A DNA stretch of 55,397 bases, taken from NCBI GenBank assembly GCA_024330215.1, contig JANDLU010000015.1, forward strand, positions 1 through 55,397, in the 5' to 3' direction. The DNA comes from Candidatus Gaiellasilicea maunaloa (GTDB lineage Bacteria > Actinomycetota > Thermoleophilia > Gaiellales > Gaiellaceae). Below the pieces are notes generated by a model that worked only from the letters and a program-made list of their open reading frames with translations, did no database searches and was not told the origin of the DNA. Numbering within the stretch: position 1 is the first letter of the stretch; the number at the start of each line of letters is the position of its first letter. Shown here one piece after another: positions 15,335 through 25,289 of the stretch. A program made the position numbers and the translations under genes.

Positions 15335-16290
15335 CGCGTCCGCTCGAGGCCGGTCTCCTCCGCGTGCTGCTTGTACGCCTCGACGATCCGCTGCACGAGC
15401 TTGTGACGAACAACGTCCTCGTGCGTGAACTCGACGAAGCCGATCCCGTCGATCGAGCCGAGGATCTGTCGCACCTGGATCAGCCCCGAGGCCTGCTCTC
15501 GCGGAAGGTCGACCTGCGTCACATCGCCCGTGACCACGACCTTCGAGCCGAATCCGAGTCGGGTCAAGAACATCTGCATCTGCTCCGGGCTCGTGTTCTG
15601 CGCCTCGTCGAGGATGATGAACGAGTCGTTCAGCGTGCGGCCGCGCATGAAGGCGAGGGGCGCCACCTCGATCGTGCCGCGCTCCATGAAGGCGGTGAGC
15701 TTCTCCGGATCCATCATGTCGTAGAGGGCATCGAAGAGCGGGCGCAGGTACGGATCCACCTTGGCGAGCATGTCGCCCGGAAGGAAGCCGAGGCGCTCGC
15801 CGGCCTCGACCGCAGGGCGCGTGAGGATGATCCGGCCGACCTGCCGCTCGGAGAGGGCCGCAACCGCAAGCGCCATCGCAAGGTATGTCTTGCCGGTGCC
15901 TGCCGGACCGATCCCGAAGGTGACGGTGCTGTCGCGGATCGCGTCGACATACCGTTTCTGGGTCAGGGTCTTCGGAGCGATCTTCTTGCCGCGATGCCGC
16001 CAGACGACGTCGTCGAAGACGTGTCGGATGTCGTCCACCTGGTCGAGCGCGGTGACAACCGCTCCGACGGTCTCGGGACCGATCTCGTGGCCGCCCTCGA
16101 CGAGCTCGACCAGCTCGTCCACCACGGCGCGCGCCGCCGCAACCTGCGCGTCGGCGCCCTCGATCGTGAGCTGGTTCCCGCGCAGGCGCAGCGTGCAGTG
16201 CAGGCGCTCGCGCAGCGCGTCGAGCACCCCATCGCCGACGCCGGCGAGCTCGGCGGCCACCTCGTTCGGGACTGAGAGAACGTCCTGCAC
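15331..16290 (-). CDS. phoH: PhoH-family ATPase
   Basis: A 319-residue PhoH-like P-loop ATPase, thought to act in RNA metabolism with YbeY. An N-terminal KH-like region (RLRGNQLTIEGADAQVAAA) precedes the Walker A motif GPAGTGKTY. Then follow TRPAVEAGERLGFLPGD and the Walker B motif IILDEAQN, and GDVTQVDLP. GTG 16290 (VQDVLSVPNEVA) is preferred because an upstream start would overlap the PIN toxin gene by about 60 nt. It ends with an ATGA link to ybeY. Confidence 0.92.
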   Translation of the reverse strand: MQDVLSVPNEVAAELAGVGDGVLDALRERLHCTLRLRGNQLTIEGADAQVAAARAVVDELVELVEGGHEIGPETVGAVVTALDQVDDIRHVFDDVVWRHRGKKIAPKTLTQKRYVDAIRDSTVTFGIGPAGTGKTYLAMALAVAALSERQVGRIILTRPAVEAGERLGFLPGDMLAKVDPYLRPLFDALYDMMDPEKLTAFMERGTIEVAPLAFMRGRTLNDSFIILDEAQNTSPEQMQMFLTRLGFGSKVVVTGDVTQVDLPREQASGLIQVRQILGSIDGIGFVEFTHEDVVRHKLVQRIVEAYKQHAEETGLERTR

Positions 16291-16295
16291 CCGGC

Positions 16296-16682
16296 TCAGT
16301 CTAGGCCGGGACTGAGCACGGTGAGGCCCGCGGCCTCCGCGTCCGCGAGCAGACACCGGTCGTAGCAGCAGAACGCTCCGAGGTCGTCGCCGAGGGAGAT
16401 CGCCGAGGCAAGGTGGATCGCATCCAGGCTTCGGAGCGACGTCGATCCGACGACACAGGCGAGCCGACGGATCGGCTCGTCCAGCTCGACGAGCGAGAGC
16501 GGCACGAGGACGGCCGACGCGTCCGCTCCGGCGCGCGCCGCAACGCGCCTAACCTCGACCTCGCCGACCACGCTCGTCACCTGCTCCGGCCACCCGACGA
16601 GATGCATTCGTAGATCGCGACTCTCGCGCTCGTCCCACACGAGCTTCAGGAGCGCCGACGCGTCGAGGTACAGCGCCGTCAG
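16296..16682 (-). CDS. PIN-domain toxin (VapC-like), module 2, apparent CTG start
   Basis: About 128 residues. The PIN N-terminus LYLDASALLKLVWDE, with its essential first Asp, lies upstream of any ATG, GTG or TTG in this frame. The only sensible start is CTG at 16682-16680, which overlaps the antitoxin stop as CTGA, the same geometry as ATGA couplings elsewhere here. Later acidic motifs are VEVRR, RSLDAIHLASA and LLADAEAAGL. Either CTG is used, keeping toxin expression low, or the start codon is damaged. Starting at GTG 16640 would delete the active-site Asp. Confidence 0.75.
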   Translation of the reverse strand: MTALYLDASALLKLVWDERESRDLRMHLVGWPEQVTSVVGEVEVRRVAARAGADASAVLVPLSLVELDEPIRRLACVVGSTSLRSLDAIHLASAISLGDDLGAFCCYDRCLLADAEAAGLTVLSPGLD

Positions 16683-16966
16683 ACCTTGTCCTCGCGCAGC
16701 TCGTCGAGGATCTCGGACAGCGGACGCGTACCCGGGGGAGCGGGAGGCGGCGGCGGGAGGTCGGCGAGGCTCCCCCTCCCGACACGTGCGATTCGTCCGT
16801 GCCGCACAAGCCGTGCAATCACGTCCTCGTTCTCGGGTGGAAGCGGGTTCAATTGCGCGACCGGCCGGCCGCGCTCGGTCACCTCGAAGGACTCGCCGTT
16901 CTCGACCCGCCGCAACCAGCGGGAAAGGTTTTGCCGCAGCTCCCGCACTCCAACGCGCTCAGCCAT
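16679..16966 (-). CDS. VapB/Phd-type antitoxin, module 2
   Basis: A 95-residue antitoxin from ATG 16966. The N-terminal Phd-like domain is GVRELRQNLSRWLRRVENG followed by ESFEVTERGRPVAQL. The C-terminal toxin-binding tail is Pro-rich, then LSEILDELREDKV. Two 10-bp direct repeats overlap the start codon. It is unrelated in detail to module 1, so the two TA pairs are not recent duplicates. Confidence 0.87.
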   Translation of the reverse strand: MAERVGVRELRQNLSRWLRRVENGESFEVTERGRPVAQLNPLPPENEDVIARLVRHGRIARVGRGSLADLPPPPPAPPGTRPLSEILDELREDKV

Positions 16967-16986
16967 GTAGCACAACTGTAGCACAA
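16966..16986. promoter_or_regulatory. Direct repeats at the vapBC module 2 start, candidate operator
   Basis: TGTAGCACAA occurs twice (16966-16975 and 16977-16986) with one base between, overlapping the antitoxin ATG. The spacing of 11 bp per repeat places both on one DNA face. Its low G+C in a 70% G+C genome supports a binding site for the antitoxin. Confidence 0.55.
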
Positions 16987-17036
16987 GCTGGCTGCCTCCA
17001 GTTCCCGGCCCTAGGCGTCGACGGATGCGACCGCGG

Positions 17037-17480
17037 TCAAGCCAGCTTCTCGCGGACGAGCTGGCTGACCGACGAGCCGTCGGCGCGGCCCGCGATCTGG
17101 GGCATCACGTCGGCCATCACCCGGCCGATGTCGCGCATGCTCGTGGCACCGACCTCGGCGATCGCGTCGTCGACGATTTCCTCGATCTCCTCCTCCGAGA
17201 GAGGCTCGGGCATGAACTCCTCGAGCACGTCGAGCTCTGCCTCCTCCTTGTCGGCCTGCTCGGCGCGGTCGCCGCTCCGAAACGCCTCCGCCGCCTCGAG
17301 CCGCTTCTTGCGCTCCCGTTGCAGCACCTGGAGCTCCTCGTCCTCCGAGAGCTCTCGCTGCAGCTCCTTCTCGGCAGCGCGCAGGCTCGAGAGGATCAGG
17401 CGCAGCGCATCCCGGCGCGCATCGTCGCGCTCGCGCATCGCGTCCTTGAGCTGGGACTCGATCTCGACGATCAGCGTCAT
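17037..17480 (-). CDS. GatB/YqeY domain protein
   Basis: A 147-residue helical protein of the YqeY family, homologous to the tail domain of GatB, which contacts tRNA during transamidation. LRLILSSLRAAEKELQREL and EEFMPEPLSEEEIEEIVDDAI are family signatures, and SMRDIGRVMADVMPQIAGRADG closes it. ATG 17480 overlaps the HIT gene stop (ATGA). It often lies near dnaJ-prmA-phoH clusters. Molecular role unknown. Confidence 0.88.
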   Translation of the reverse strand: MTLIVEIESQLKDAMRERDDARRDALRLILSSLRAAEKELQRELSEDEELQVLQRERKKRLEAAEAFRSGDRAEQADKEEAELDVLEEFMPEPLSEEEIEEIVDDAIAEVGATSMRDIGRVMADVMPQIAGRADGSSVSQLVREKLA

Positions 17481-17806
17481 TGGGGCATCGCGCTGATTCT
17501 CCCACCCAGCACGTGCCAGTGCAGATGAAAGACGGACTGGCCGCCGCCGGGGCCGACGTTCACGAGCACCTTGTAGTCCTCGAGCCCGGCCTCGCGCGCG
17601 ACGTTTGCAACGAACTCGAGCATCCGCTTCGACTCGTCGGCCGTGAACTCGCCGACCTCGCGAAACGTCTCGACGTGCCGCTCGGGCAGGACGAGCAGGT
17701 GGACGTCGGCCTGCGGGTCGATGTCGCGAATCGCGACGAAGCCGTCCGACTTGGCGGCGTGTTCGCCCTCGCGGACGAGCTTGCAGAAGAGGCAGTCGCG
17801 ATCCAT
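17477..17806 (-). CDS. HIT-family nucleotide hydrolase
   Basis: A 109-residue HIT protein of the Hint type. CLFC near the N-terminus (residues 5-8) is the usual zinc-related pair. The active-site triad is HLHWHVLGG, with the nucleophile His in the middle. Such enzymes hydrolyse aminoacyl- or phosphoramidate-AMP. ATG 17806 fits the family length exactly. It lies between prmA and the YqeY gene in one operon. Confidence 0.93.
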   Translation of the reverse strand: MDRDCLFCKLVREGEHAAKSDGFVAIRDIDPQADVHLLVLPERHVETFREVGEFTADESKRMLEFVANVAREAGLEDYKVLVNVGPGGGQSVFHLHWHVLGGRISAMPQ

Positions 17807-17820
17807 CCGAGGACGGATTC

Positions 17821-18594
17821 TTACCGACGCACGTGGAGATCGGCGGCCCAGCCATCGACTCCGATGCGGCGCTCGCGGCGGTAGCCGGTGAGCTCGGGCT
17901 CGCCCGAGACGAGGTAGCCGGACGTGATCGCACGTGCGGCGCACAGCTTCGGCCCGAGTGCGAGCACCGCCTCGGCGGCGATGTTCGCGAGCGCGAGGTC
18001 GGTCTCGGGCAGCTCCTCCTCACGCAGGTCGCCGAGGCGCGCCTCGACCTCGACGCCGTTGTCGCGTGCGTTGCGCTCCGTCGCCTCGACGGCGTGCGGG
18101 TCGAAGTCGATCCCGAGCACCGGCGAGAAGCCGAGGCGGACGGCGGCGATCGAAAGGATTCCGGAGCCACAACCCACGTCGAGCACGCTCCCGCGGGGTT
18201 CGCTCGCAAGTAGCTCGAGGCAGAGCCGCGTCGTCGCGTGTCCGCCCGTCCCGAAGGCGCGGCCCGGATCGATCACGACCGGCAGGGCATCCGCGTCGGG
18301 GCTCTCCCAGGGCGGGCCGATCCAGAGCTCGCCGACACGCGACGGCTTGTGGAACTGGCGCCAGCGCTCCTCCCAGCCGCCGTCGACGTCCGAGCCCGCC
18401 GCGCCGCCGAAGGCCTGCCAGATCCGCTCTTCGCCCGCCGCGTTCGTGTACGCCGCCAGCTCGAGGCTGCCCTCTCGATCGACCTCCTCGAACCCTGTCG
18501 GGAAGAGCTCGAGCATGACCGCGCGCGCCTGCTCGGCCCGGGCCGGTGGGACGGTGACGGAGACGCGCCGGAGGAGCTTCAACGCCGTGTTCAA
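17821..18594 (-). CDS. prmA: Ribosomal protein L11 methyltransferase
   Basis: A 257-residue SAM-dependent methyltransferase that modifies L11. Signature DPGRAFGTGGHATT is followed by SAM motif I VLDVGCGSGIL and DFDPHAVEAT, then LANIAAE. The start appears to be TTG 18594, which overlaps the dnaJ stop (TTGA). A later start would lose RRVSVTVPP, the first strand of the substrate-binding domain. The dnaJ-prmA order is conserved in many Gram-positives. Confidence 0.93.
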   Translation of the reverse strand: MNTALKLLRRVSVTVPPARAEQARAVMLELFPTGFEEVDREGSLELAAYTNAAGEERIWQAFGGAAGSDVDGGWEERWRQFHKPSRVGELWIGPPWESPDADALPVVIDPGRAFGTGGHATTRLCLELLASEPRGSVLDVGCGSGILSIAAVRLGFSPVLGIDFDPHAVEATERNARDNGVEVEARLGDLREEELPETDLALANIAAEAVLALGPKLCAARAITSGYLVSGEPELTGYRRERRIGVDGWAADLHVRR

Positions 18595-19709
18595 CGCAGT
18601 GCGCTTCGGAGCTTCTCGAAGAACCCCTCGTCGCGCTTGTACGTCTCGTCGGTCGAGTGCTGCTCGAACTGCTCGAGGAGCGCGCGCTGCTCGCCGGTCA
18701 GCCTCCGCGGGACGGAGACGTTGACGAGCACCCGCTGATCGCCGCGCCCGTAGCGCTGGAGCGCCGGCATTCCCTTGCCCCGAAGCACGCGGACCTCGCC
18801 GGGCTGGGTGCCCGGCTCGAACTCGAGCTCCACCTCGCCCTCCAGGGTCGGCACCAGAACGCGCGCGCCGATCGCCGCCTGGACGATCGTCAGGTCGACG
18901 CTCGCGAGGATGTCATCGCCGTCCCGCTCGAAGTGCTCGTGACGGGCCACGCGCACCTCCACGTAGAGGTCGCCGGCCGGCCCTCCCTGCGCCCCGGCAT
19001 GGCCCTCGCCGCGAATCCGGATCTGCTGGCCGCTCTGGATTCCGGCCGGGATCTCGACGTCGACCATCCTCTCGCGAGTCGTCCGCCCGGCGCCCGCGCA
19101 CTCCCGGCACGGCGTCTCGGAGACCCTGCCGCTGCCGTCGCACGTCGGGCACGCCTGCGCGCGCACGAACTCGCCGAAGACGCTCCGCGAGACCTGCTGG
19201 ACGCGGCCGGCGCCGTCGCAGGTTCCACACGTAATCGGCGTCGTGCCCGGCTCGGCGCCGTCCCCGTCGCAGCGCTCGCAGGTCAATGCGACCTCGAGCT
19301 CGACCCGGCGCGCCACCCCGGTGAAAGCTTCCGCCAGCTCGATCTCGACGGCAAGCCCGATGTCGCCGCCCCGGCTCGCGGTCGTGCGACCCGCGCGCCC
19401 CATCAGATCGTCGCCGAAGAAGGCCGAGAAGATGTCGCTGAGATTGCCGAAGTCGAAGTTGCCGGGCGCATAGCCGCCGCGCTTCAGCCCGGCGTGACCG
19501 TACTGATCGTAGAGCCGGCGCGTCTCGGCGTTCGAGAGCACCTCGTACGCCTCCGCGACCTCACGGAACCGCGCCTGCGCGTCGGGCTCCTGGGAGACGT
19601 CCGGGTGGAGCTTCTGCGCCAGCCTGCGAAAGGCCTTCTTGATCTCGGCGTCGCTGGCGCCTCGCTCGACGCCGAGCAGCTCGTAGAGGTCTCGCTCGGC
19701 GGTCGCCAT
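18591..19709 (-). CDS. dnaJ: Chaperone DnaJ
   Basis: A 372-residue type I Hsp40 that stimulates DnaK ATPase. The J domain spans residues 6-70 with KLHPDVS (HPD motif) and YDQYGHAGL. A Gly/Phe-rich segment follows. Four CxxCxGxG zinc repeats come next (CERCDGDG, CGTCDGAG, CPTCDGSG, CRECAGAG). The C-terminal client domain ends LLEQFEQHS. It directly follows hrcA, as in heat-shock operons where HrcA represses the genes. Confidence 0.96.
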   Translation of the reverse strand: MATAERDLYELLGVERGASDAEIKKAFRRLAQKLHPDVSQEPDAQARFREVAEAYEVLSNAETRRLYDQYGHAGLKRGGYAPGNFDFGNLSDIFSAFFGDDLMGRAGRTTASRGGDIGLAVEIELAEAFTGVARRVELEVALTCERCDGDGAEPGTTPITCGTCDGAGRVQQVSRSVFGEFVRAQACPTCDGSGRVSETPCRECAGAGRTTRERMVDVEIPAGIQSGQQIRIRGEGHAGAQGGPAGDLYVEVRVARHEHFERDGDDILASVDLTIVQAAIGARVLVPTLEGEVELEFEPGTQPGEVRVLRGKGMPALQRYGRGDQRVLVNVSVPRRLTGEQRALLEQFEQHSTDETYKRDEGFFEKLRSALR

Positions 19710-19768
19710 CGTTTCCAGGGTAGACGCTGCGCCGGAGGCGCCCGTGCGTCCGGTTCGGCGCGCCTGCC

Positions 19769-20794
19769 TCAGCTCTCCTCATACGCGGTCTCGACGAGCC
19801 GAGAGAGCTCGAGCGCGGCCGCTCGAACGGTACGGACGGCCATCGCGTAGTCCATCCGCACAGGACCGAGCAGGCTGACAGTCCCGATCGTGCGCGTCGG
19901 CAGGCCGTAGGTGGCGCCGACGAGGGCCACGTTCTGGAGCTCCGGGTGATCGAGCCCGATGCGAACGAACGGGCGGCGGGCGTCGAAGGCGTCGCTCATC
20001 AGCTCCAGTACGGCCGCGCGCTGCTCGAGCACGGAGAGCAGGCGCCGGCATGCCTCGAGCTCGTCGTCGCGGACGTCGTCGAGCAGCGACGCCGCCCCGC
20101 CGACATAGAAGAGCTGCGCAGTCGGGGCAGCGAGATCGACGAACGCCGGCCGGAGCGCATCGAGAAATCCCTGCTCGCGCGCCGAGAGGCTCGAGTCCTC
20201 GATCCGCCGCCGCAGCAAATGGGTGCCGAGTTGGACGCCGGCGACGCGCTCGTTCAGGTACTCGTTCGCCCAGGCCGCGAGGCCCGGGTCGACGGCCTGC
20301 TCGAACTCGAAGAGGCGCTTCGCGACGCCCCCCGTCGAGGTGATCGTCACGACCATCACCACCCGCGGCTGGAGCACGAGCACCTCGATGTGCCGCACCG
20401 TCGCCGTCTGGATCCCCGGAGCCGAGACGAGCGCAAGCAGCCGCGTGACCTGCGAGAGCATCTCCGTCGTCGACTGCAACGCGGCCTCGATCTCGCTGCG
20501 CATCGTCGTCAGATCGAGCGGGAAGCGCGCCGGCCGGGGTTCGACCGCCTGGAGGATCTCGGCTGCGTAGAAGCGGTAGCCGGAGTCGGTCGGGATCCTC
20601 CCGGCCGAGGTGTGCGGATGTGTCAGGAGGCCGAGCGCCTCGAGCTCGGCGAGCTCGTTGCGCACGGTCGAGGCGGAGACCGGCAGTCCCGACCGCTCCA
20701 CGAGCGACTTCGAGCCAACCGGCTCACCGGTCGCGATGTACTCGGCGACGACCCGCCTCAGGATCTCGCGCCGCCGCTCGGTCAGTTCCGCCAT
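19769..20794 (-). CDS. hrcA: Heat-inducible transcription repressor HrcA
   Basis: A 341-residue repressor of class I heat-shock genes that binds CIRCE operators. The N-terminal winged helix is LTERRREILRRVVAEYIATGEPVGSK and VSASTVRNELAELEALGLL, then HPHTSAGRIPTDSGYRFY. No CIRCE repeat (TTAGCACTC-N9-GAGTGCTAA) is visible in the 12 bp before it or inside the hemW end, so this copy may be transcribed from upstream. It is followed by dnaJ after 59 bp. Confidence 0.95.
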   Translation of the reverse strand: MAELTERRREILRRVVAEYIATGEPVGSKSLVERSGLPVSASTVRNELAELEALGLLTHPHTSAGRIPTDSGYRFYAAEILQAVEPRPARFPLDLTTMRSEIEAALQSTTEMLSQVTRLLALVSAPGIQTATVRHIEVLVLQPRVVMVVTITSTGGVAKRLFEFEQAVDPGLAAWANEYLNERVAGVQLGTHLLRRRIEDSSLSAREQGFLDALRPAFVDLAAPTAQLFYVGGAASLLDDVRDDELEACRRLLSVLEQRAAVLELMSDAFDARRPFVRIGLDHPELQNVALVGATYGLPTRTIGTVSLLGPVRMDYAMAVRTVRAAALELSRLVETAYEES

Positions 20795-20806
20795 TTGCAG
20801 GGGATT

Positions 20807-21934
20807 TTAGCTGGAGCCTTCGGCGAGGAGCTCGGCCGTGACCCCGCCGCCGAGAAAGCGGCCGCGAGGCGTCAGCTCCAGAGCGGCGCCGTCGTCGCGC
20901 AGGCGGGCGAGCCCGCGGCGCTCCAGTCGCTCGATCGCGTCGGCGTCGAGGGCGTCGCCGAGGCCTGCGGTCGCGAGCGGCTCGTCGAGGCGGAGCCCGA
21001 GCAGGATCCGCTCGCGCGCCTGAACGTCCGCGCCGAGCGGCTCGAGCTCGCGGGGCGGCCGTTCTCCCCCACCGAGCGCGGCCACATAGCGTCCGACGCT
21101 CGGCGCGTTGCGCCAGCGCAGGCCGGCGACCGTCGAGACGGCACCGACTCCGATGCCGAGGTAGTCGCGACCGAGCCAGTAGCCGAGGTTGTGCTGCGCG
21201 CGGAGGTCGCGGGATGAGTCCGGCCGACAGAAGCTCGCGGTCTCGTACCAGCGGTAGCCGGCGGCGGTGAGGGTCTCGACGACGATCTCGAAGTAGCCCT
21301 CCATCGCCTCGGCCTGCCGGGCGAGCTCGTCGCCGTGGGCGTGCGTGAAGCGCGTTCCCGGCTTGGCCTCGAGCTCGTAGCAGGAGAGATGCTCGGGCTC
21401 GCGCGCGATCGCGGCGTCGAGGTCTCGGGCAAGATCGCCGGCGCTCTGGCCGGGGATGCCGTAGATCAGGTCGAGCGAGAGGTTGTCGAAGCCGGCTGCC
21501 CGCAGGGTCGGAACGGCAGCGCGGACATCGGCAGGGGTCGCGCGCCGCTCGAGGACCTGGAGCAGGCGAGGCTGGAAGCTCTGGGCTCCGAGCGAGACTC
21601 GGTTGACACCGTGCTCGCGGAGGAGCGCTGCGAGCTTCGGGCTGACGGTCTCCGGGTTCGCCTCGACCGTCACCTCATCGGCGCTGGGAAGCGCCGCCAG
21701 CAGCCGCGCCAGCGCGGCCGGCTCTGTGAAGGTCGGCGTGCCGCCGCCGAGGAAGATCGTCCCGACATCGTCCGCGAGCAGGCGCCGCTCGAGCGCGAGC
21801 TCGGCGAGGAGAGCGTCGACGTAGCGGTCGTGCTCATCCTCCCTGCCGACCGCGGTGACGAAGTCGCAGTAACCGCAGCGGTGAGCGCAGAAGGGCAGGT
21901 GCACGTAGAGATGCCGTGCGCGGCCTTGTTCCAT
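20807..21934 (-). CDS. hemW: Heme chaperone HemW (radical SAM)
   Basis: A 375-residue radical-SAM protein once annotated as oxygen-independent coproporphyrinogen oxidase. The cluster motif is [11 protein letters not shown] (Cys16, Cys20, Cys23). FLGGGTPT and [11 protein letters not shown] follow, then LIYGIPGQS. HemW proteins have this shorter Cys motif and insert heme rather than oxidise porphyrinogen. ATG 21934 gives [16 protein letters not shown]. It starts only 17 bp from the divergent nitrilase ATG and leads into hrcA. Confidence 0.92.
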   Translation of the reverse strand: MEQGRARHLYVHLPFCAHRCGYCDFVTAVGREDEHDRYVDALLAELALERRLLADDVGTIFLGGGTPTFTEPAALARLLAALPSADEVTVEANPETVSPKLAALLREHGVNRVSLGAQSFQPRLLQVLERRATPADVRAAVPTLRAAGFDNLSLDLIYGIPGQSAGDLARDLDAAIAREPEHLSCYELEAKPGTRFTHAHGDELARQAEAMEGYFEIVVETLTAAGYRWYETASFCRPDSSRDLRAQHNLGYWLGRDYLGIGVGAVSTVAGLRWRNAPSVGRYVAALGGGERPPRELEPLGADVQARERILLGLRLDEPLATAGLGDALDADAIERLERRGLARLRDDGAALELTPRGRFLGGGVTAELLAEGSS

Positions 21935-21951
21935 GCAGCCATGATGCCCGC

Positions 21952-22860
21952 ATGCAGGTGCGTGTCGCGATCGTTCAGGCCGAGCCCGTCTACCTCGACC
22001 TCGCCGCCAGCGTCGACCGAGTGGTCGACCTGACCGCGACGGCTGCCGGTCGCGGGGCGCAGCTCGTCGTCTTCGGCGAGACCTGGCTTCCAGGCTATCC
22101 CGCCTGGCTCGACGAGTGCCCGGGCGCCGCGCTGTGGGATCATGCGCCGACGAAGGAGGTCTTCCTGCGCCTCCGCCGGAACAGCCTCGTCGTCCCGTCA
22201 CCCGAGTGCGAGCTGCTCGCGGACGCGGCGCGCCGGCACGAGGTGACGCTCGTGGTCGGCGTGAACGAACGCGTCGACGAAGGCCCCGGCAACGGCACGC
22301 TCTACAACTCGATCCTCGTCTTCGGGCCCGACGGCTCGCTCCTGAACCGCCACCGGAAGCTCGTGCCGACGTACACCGAGCGGCTCGTCTGGGGTCAGGG
22401 CGACGCCGACGGCCTACGCACGGTCGAGACGCCCGTCGGCCGGCTCGGCGCGCTCGTCTGCTGGGAGCACTGGATGCCGCTCGCCCGCCAAGCGCTCCAC
22501 GTCGCCGGCGAGCAGATCCACGTGGCGCTCTGGCCGACCGTGAAGGAGTCGCACCAGCTCGCCTCGCGCCACTATGCCTTCGAGGGCCGGTGCTTCGTGC
22601 TCGCCGCCGGAACGCTGATGCGGGCGCGCGACCTGCCCGCCGAGTTCTCGCTTGAAGAGGATCCGGAACGCTGGCTGCTCCGCGGTGGCAGCGCGATCGC
22701 CGGACCGGATGGCACCTGGATCGCCGAGCCGGTCTTCGACGAGGAAACGATCGTCGTCGCGGAACTCGAGCTCGACGCGATCGACCGGGGGCGCCTGACG
22801 CTCGACGTGACCGGCCACTACTCCCGGCCGGACGTGTTCGAGTTCGGCGTGCGTCGCTGA
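21952..22860 (+). CDS. Nitrilase-family carbon-nitrogen hydrolase
   Basis: A 302-residue enzyme with the nitrilase triad: Glu43 in [10 protein letters not shown], Lys136 in [10 protein letters not shown], and Cys170 in [12 protein letters not shown] and [11 protein letters not shown] are features of true nitrilases and cyanide-degrading relatives rather than amidases. It should hydrolyse a nitrile to acid and ammonia. It runs against its neighbours and separates hemW from lepA, which are usually adjacent, suggesting a later insertion. Exact substrate unknown. Confidence 0.9.
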   Translation: MQVRVAIVQAEPVYLDLAASVDRVVDLTATAAGRGAQLVVFGETWLPGYPAWLDECPGAALWDHAPTKEVFLRLRRNSLVVPSPECELLADAARRHEVTLVVGVNERVDEGPGNGTLYNSILVFGPDGSLLNRHRKLVPTYTERLVWGQGDADGLRTVETPVGRLGALVCWEHWMPLARQALHVAGEQIHVALWPTVKESHQLASRHYAFEGRCFVLAAGTLMRARDLPAEFSLEEDPERWLLRGGSAIAGPDGTWIAEPVFDEETIVVAELELDAIDRGRLTLDVTGHYSRPDVFEFGVRR

Positions 22861-22889
22861 AACGCCTCAGGTTCATCTGGTCGGAGTCG

Positions 22890-23343
22890 GTGGCGAGAGA
22901 GACGGCTGCCGCATTCGCCGAGCACGAGGCTCGAATCCGTGAGCATCTTTCCGAGGTGGAGATTCGACACACGGGCGGAACGTCGGCGGCCGGACTCTTG
23001 ACCAGCGGTGATGTCGACGTGCACGTCCGGGTGTCGCGACAGTCGTTTGTGACCGCGCGCGAGGCGCTTCGCGGACTCTATGAGCCGCAGCACGAAACCA
23101 AGTGGCATGCCGAAAGTGCGTTCTTCTTCGCGCCTGGTTCGCAACCCCTGGTCGAGATTGCGTTGACGGTGAGCAGAAGCCTCGACGATCTACATCACGG
23201 CGAGGCGGCGCCGAATCGTCGCGAGCGAGGATCTGAGGAAACGCTATAACGCGTTGAGGCTAACGCACCAAAGCGGTCCCGAGGACGCGTACCACGCCGC
23301 GAAGCGAGCTTTCTTCGACGACAACTTCCGACTCGATTCCTGA
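22890..23343 (+). pseudogene. GrpB-like nucleotidyltransferase-fold gene, frameshifted
   Basis: The first 105 codons from GTG 22890 read as a GrpB/UPF0157-like domain (RHTGGTSAAGLLTSGDVDVHVRV, then KWHAESAFFFAPG and VEIALTV). After DDLHHGEA near 23200 the homology jumps by one base and continues as RRIVASEDLRKRYNALRLTH and AAKRAFFDDNFRLDS to TGA at 23341. A single-base insertion, or a sequencing error, explains it. Left unrepaired, the protein ends at 23249 with an unrelated tail. G+C is lower than in the surrounding genes. Confidence 0.7.
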
Positions 23344-23433
23344 GAGACGAAGCACGTCAGGCACAACGGGCGCTTCGCGGACCAGCCCCCCTCGTGGGGG
23401 CACAGCGGCCCCCTTCTGGAACGTTACGGGTCG

Positions 23434-23475
23434 AACCGTCACGGAGGTGTGACGACTTCGTGCCGAATGCGTGAC
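23434..23475 (+). repeat. 42-bp intergenic repeat, copy 1
   Basis: One of three related 42-nt blocks (others at 31068 and 35954) built from CGTCACG, GTGTGACG, GTGCC and GCGTGAC modules. This copy shares about 29 of 42 positions with the 31068 copy. It lies between the convergent GrpB-like remnant and lepA, after a CCCCC-TCGT-GGGGG hairpin (23387-23400). Confidence 0.6.
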
Positions 23476-23495
23476 TTCTACTCGGGGCGGTTTCG

Positions 23496-25283
<1,788 letters not shown>

Positions 25284-25289
25284 GCCTCA

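Noticed and set aside
20794-20830. CIRCE element before hrcA
   Set aside because: Neither the TTAGCACTC nor the GAGTGCTAA half-site is present.
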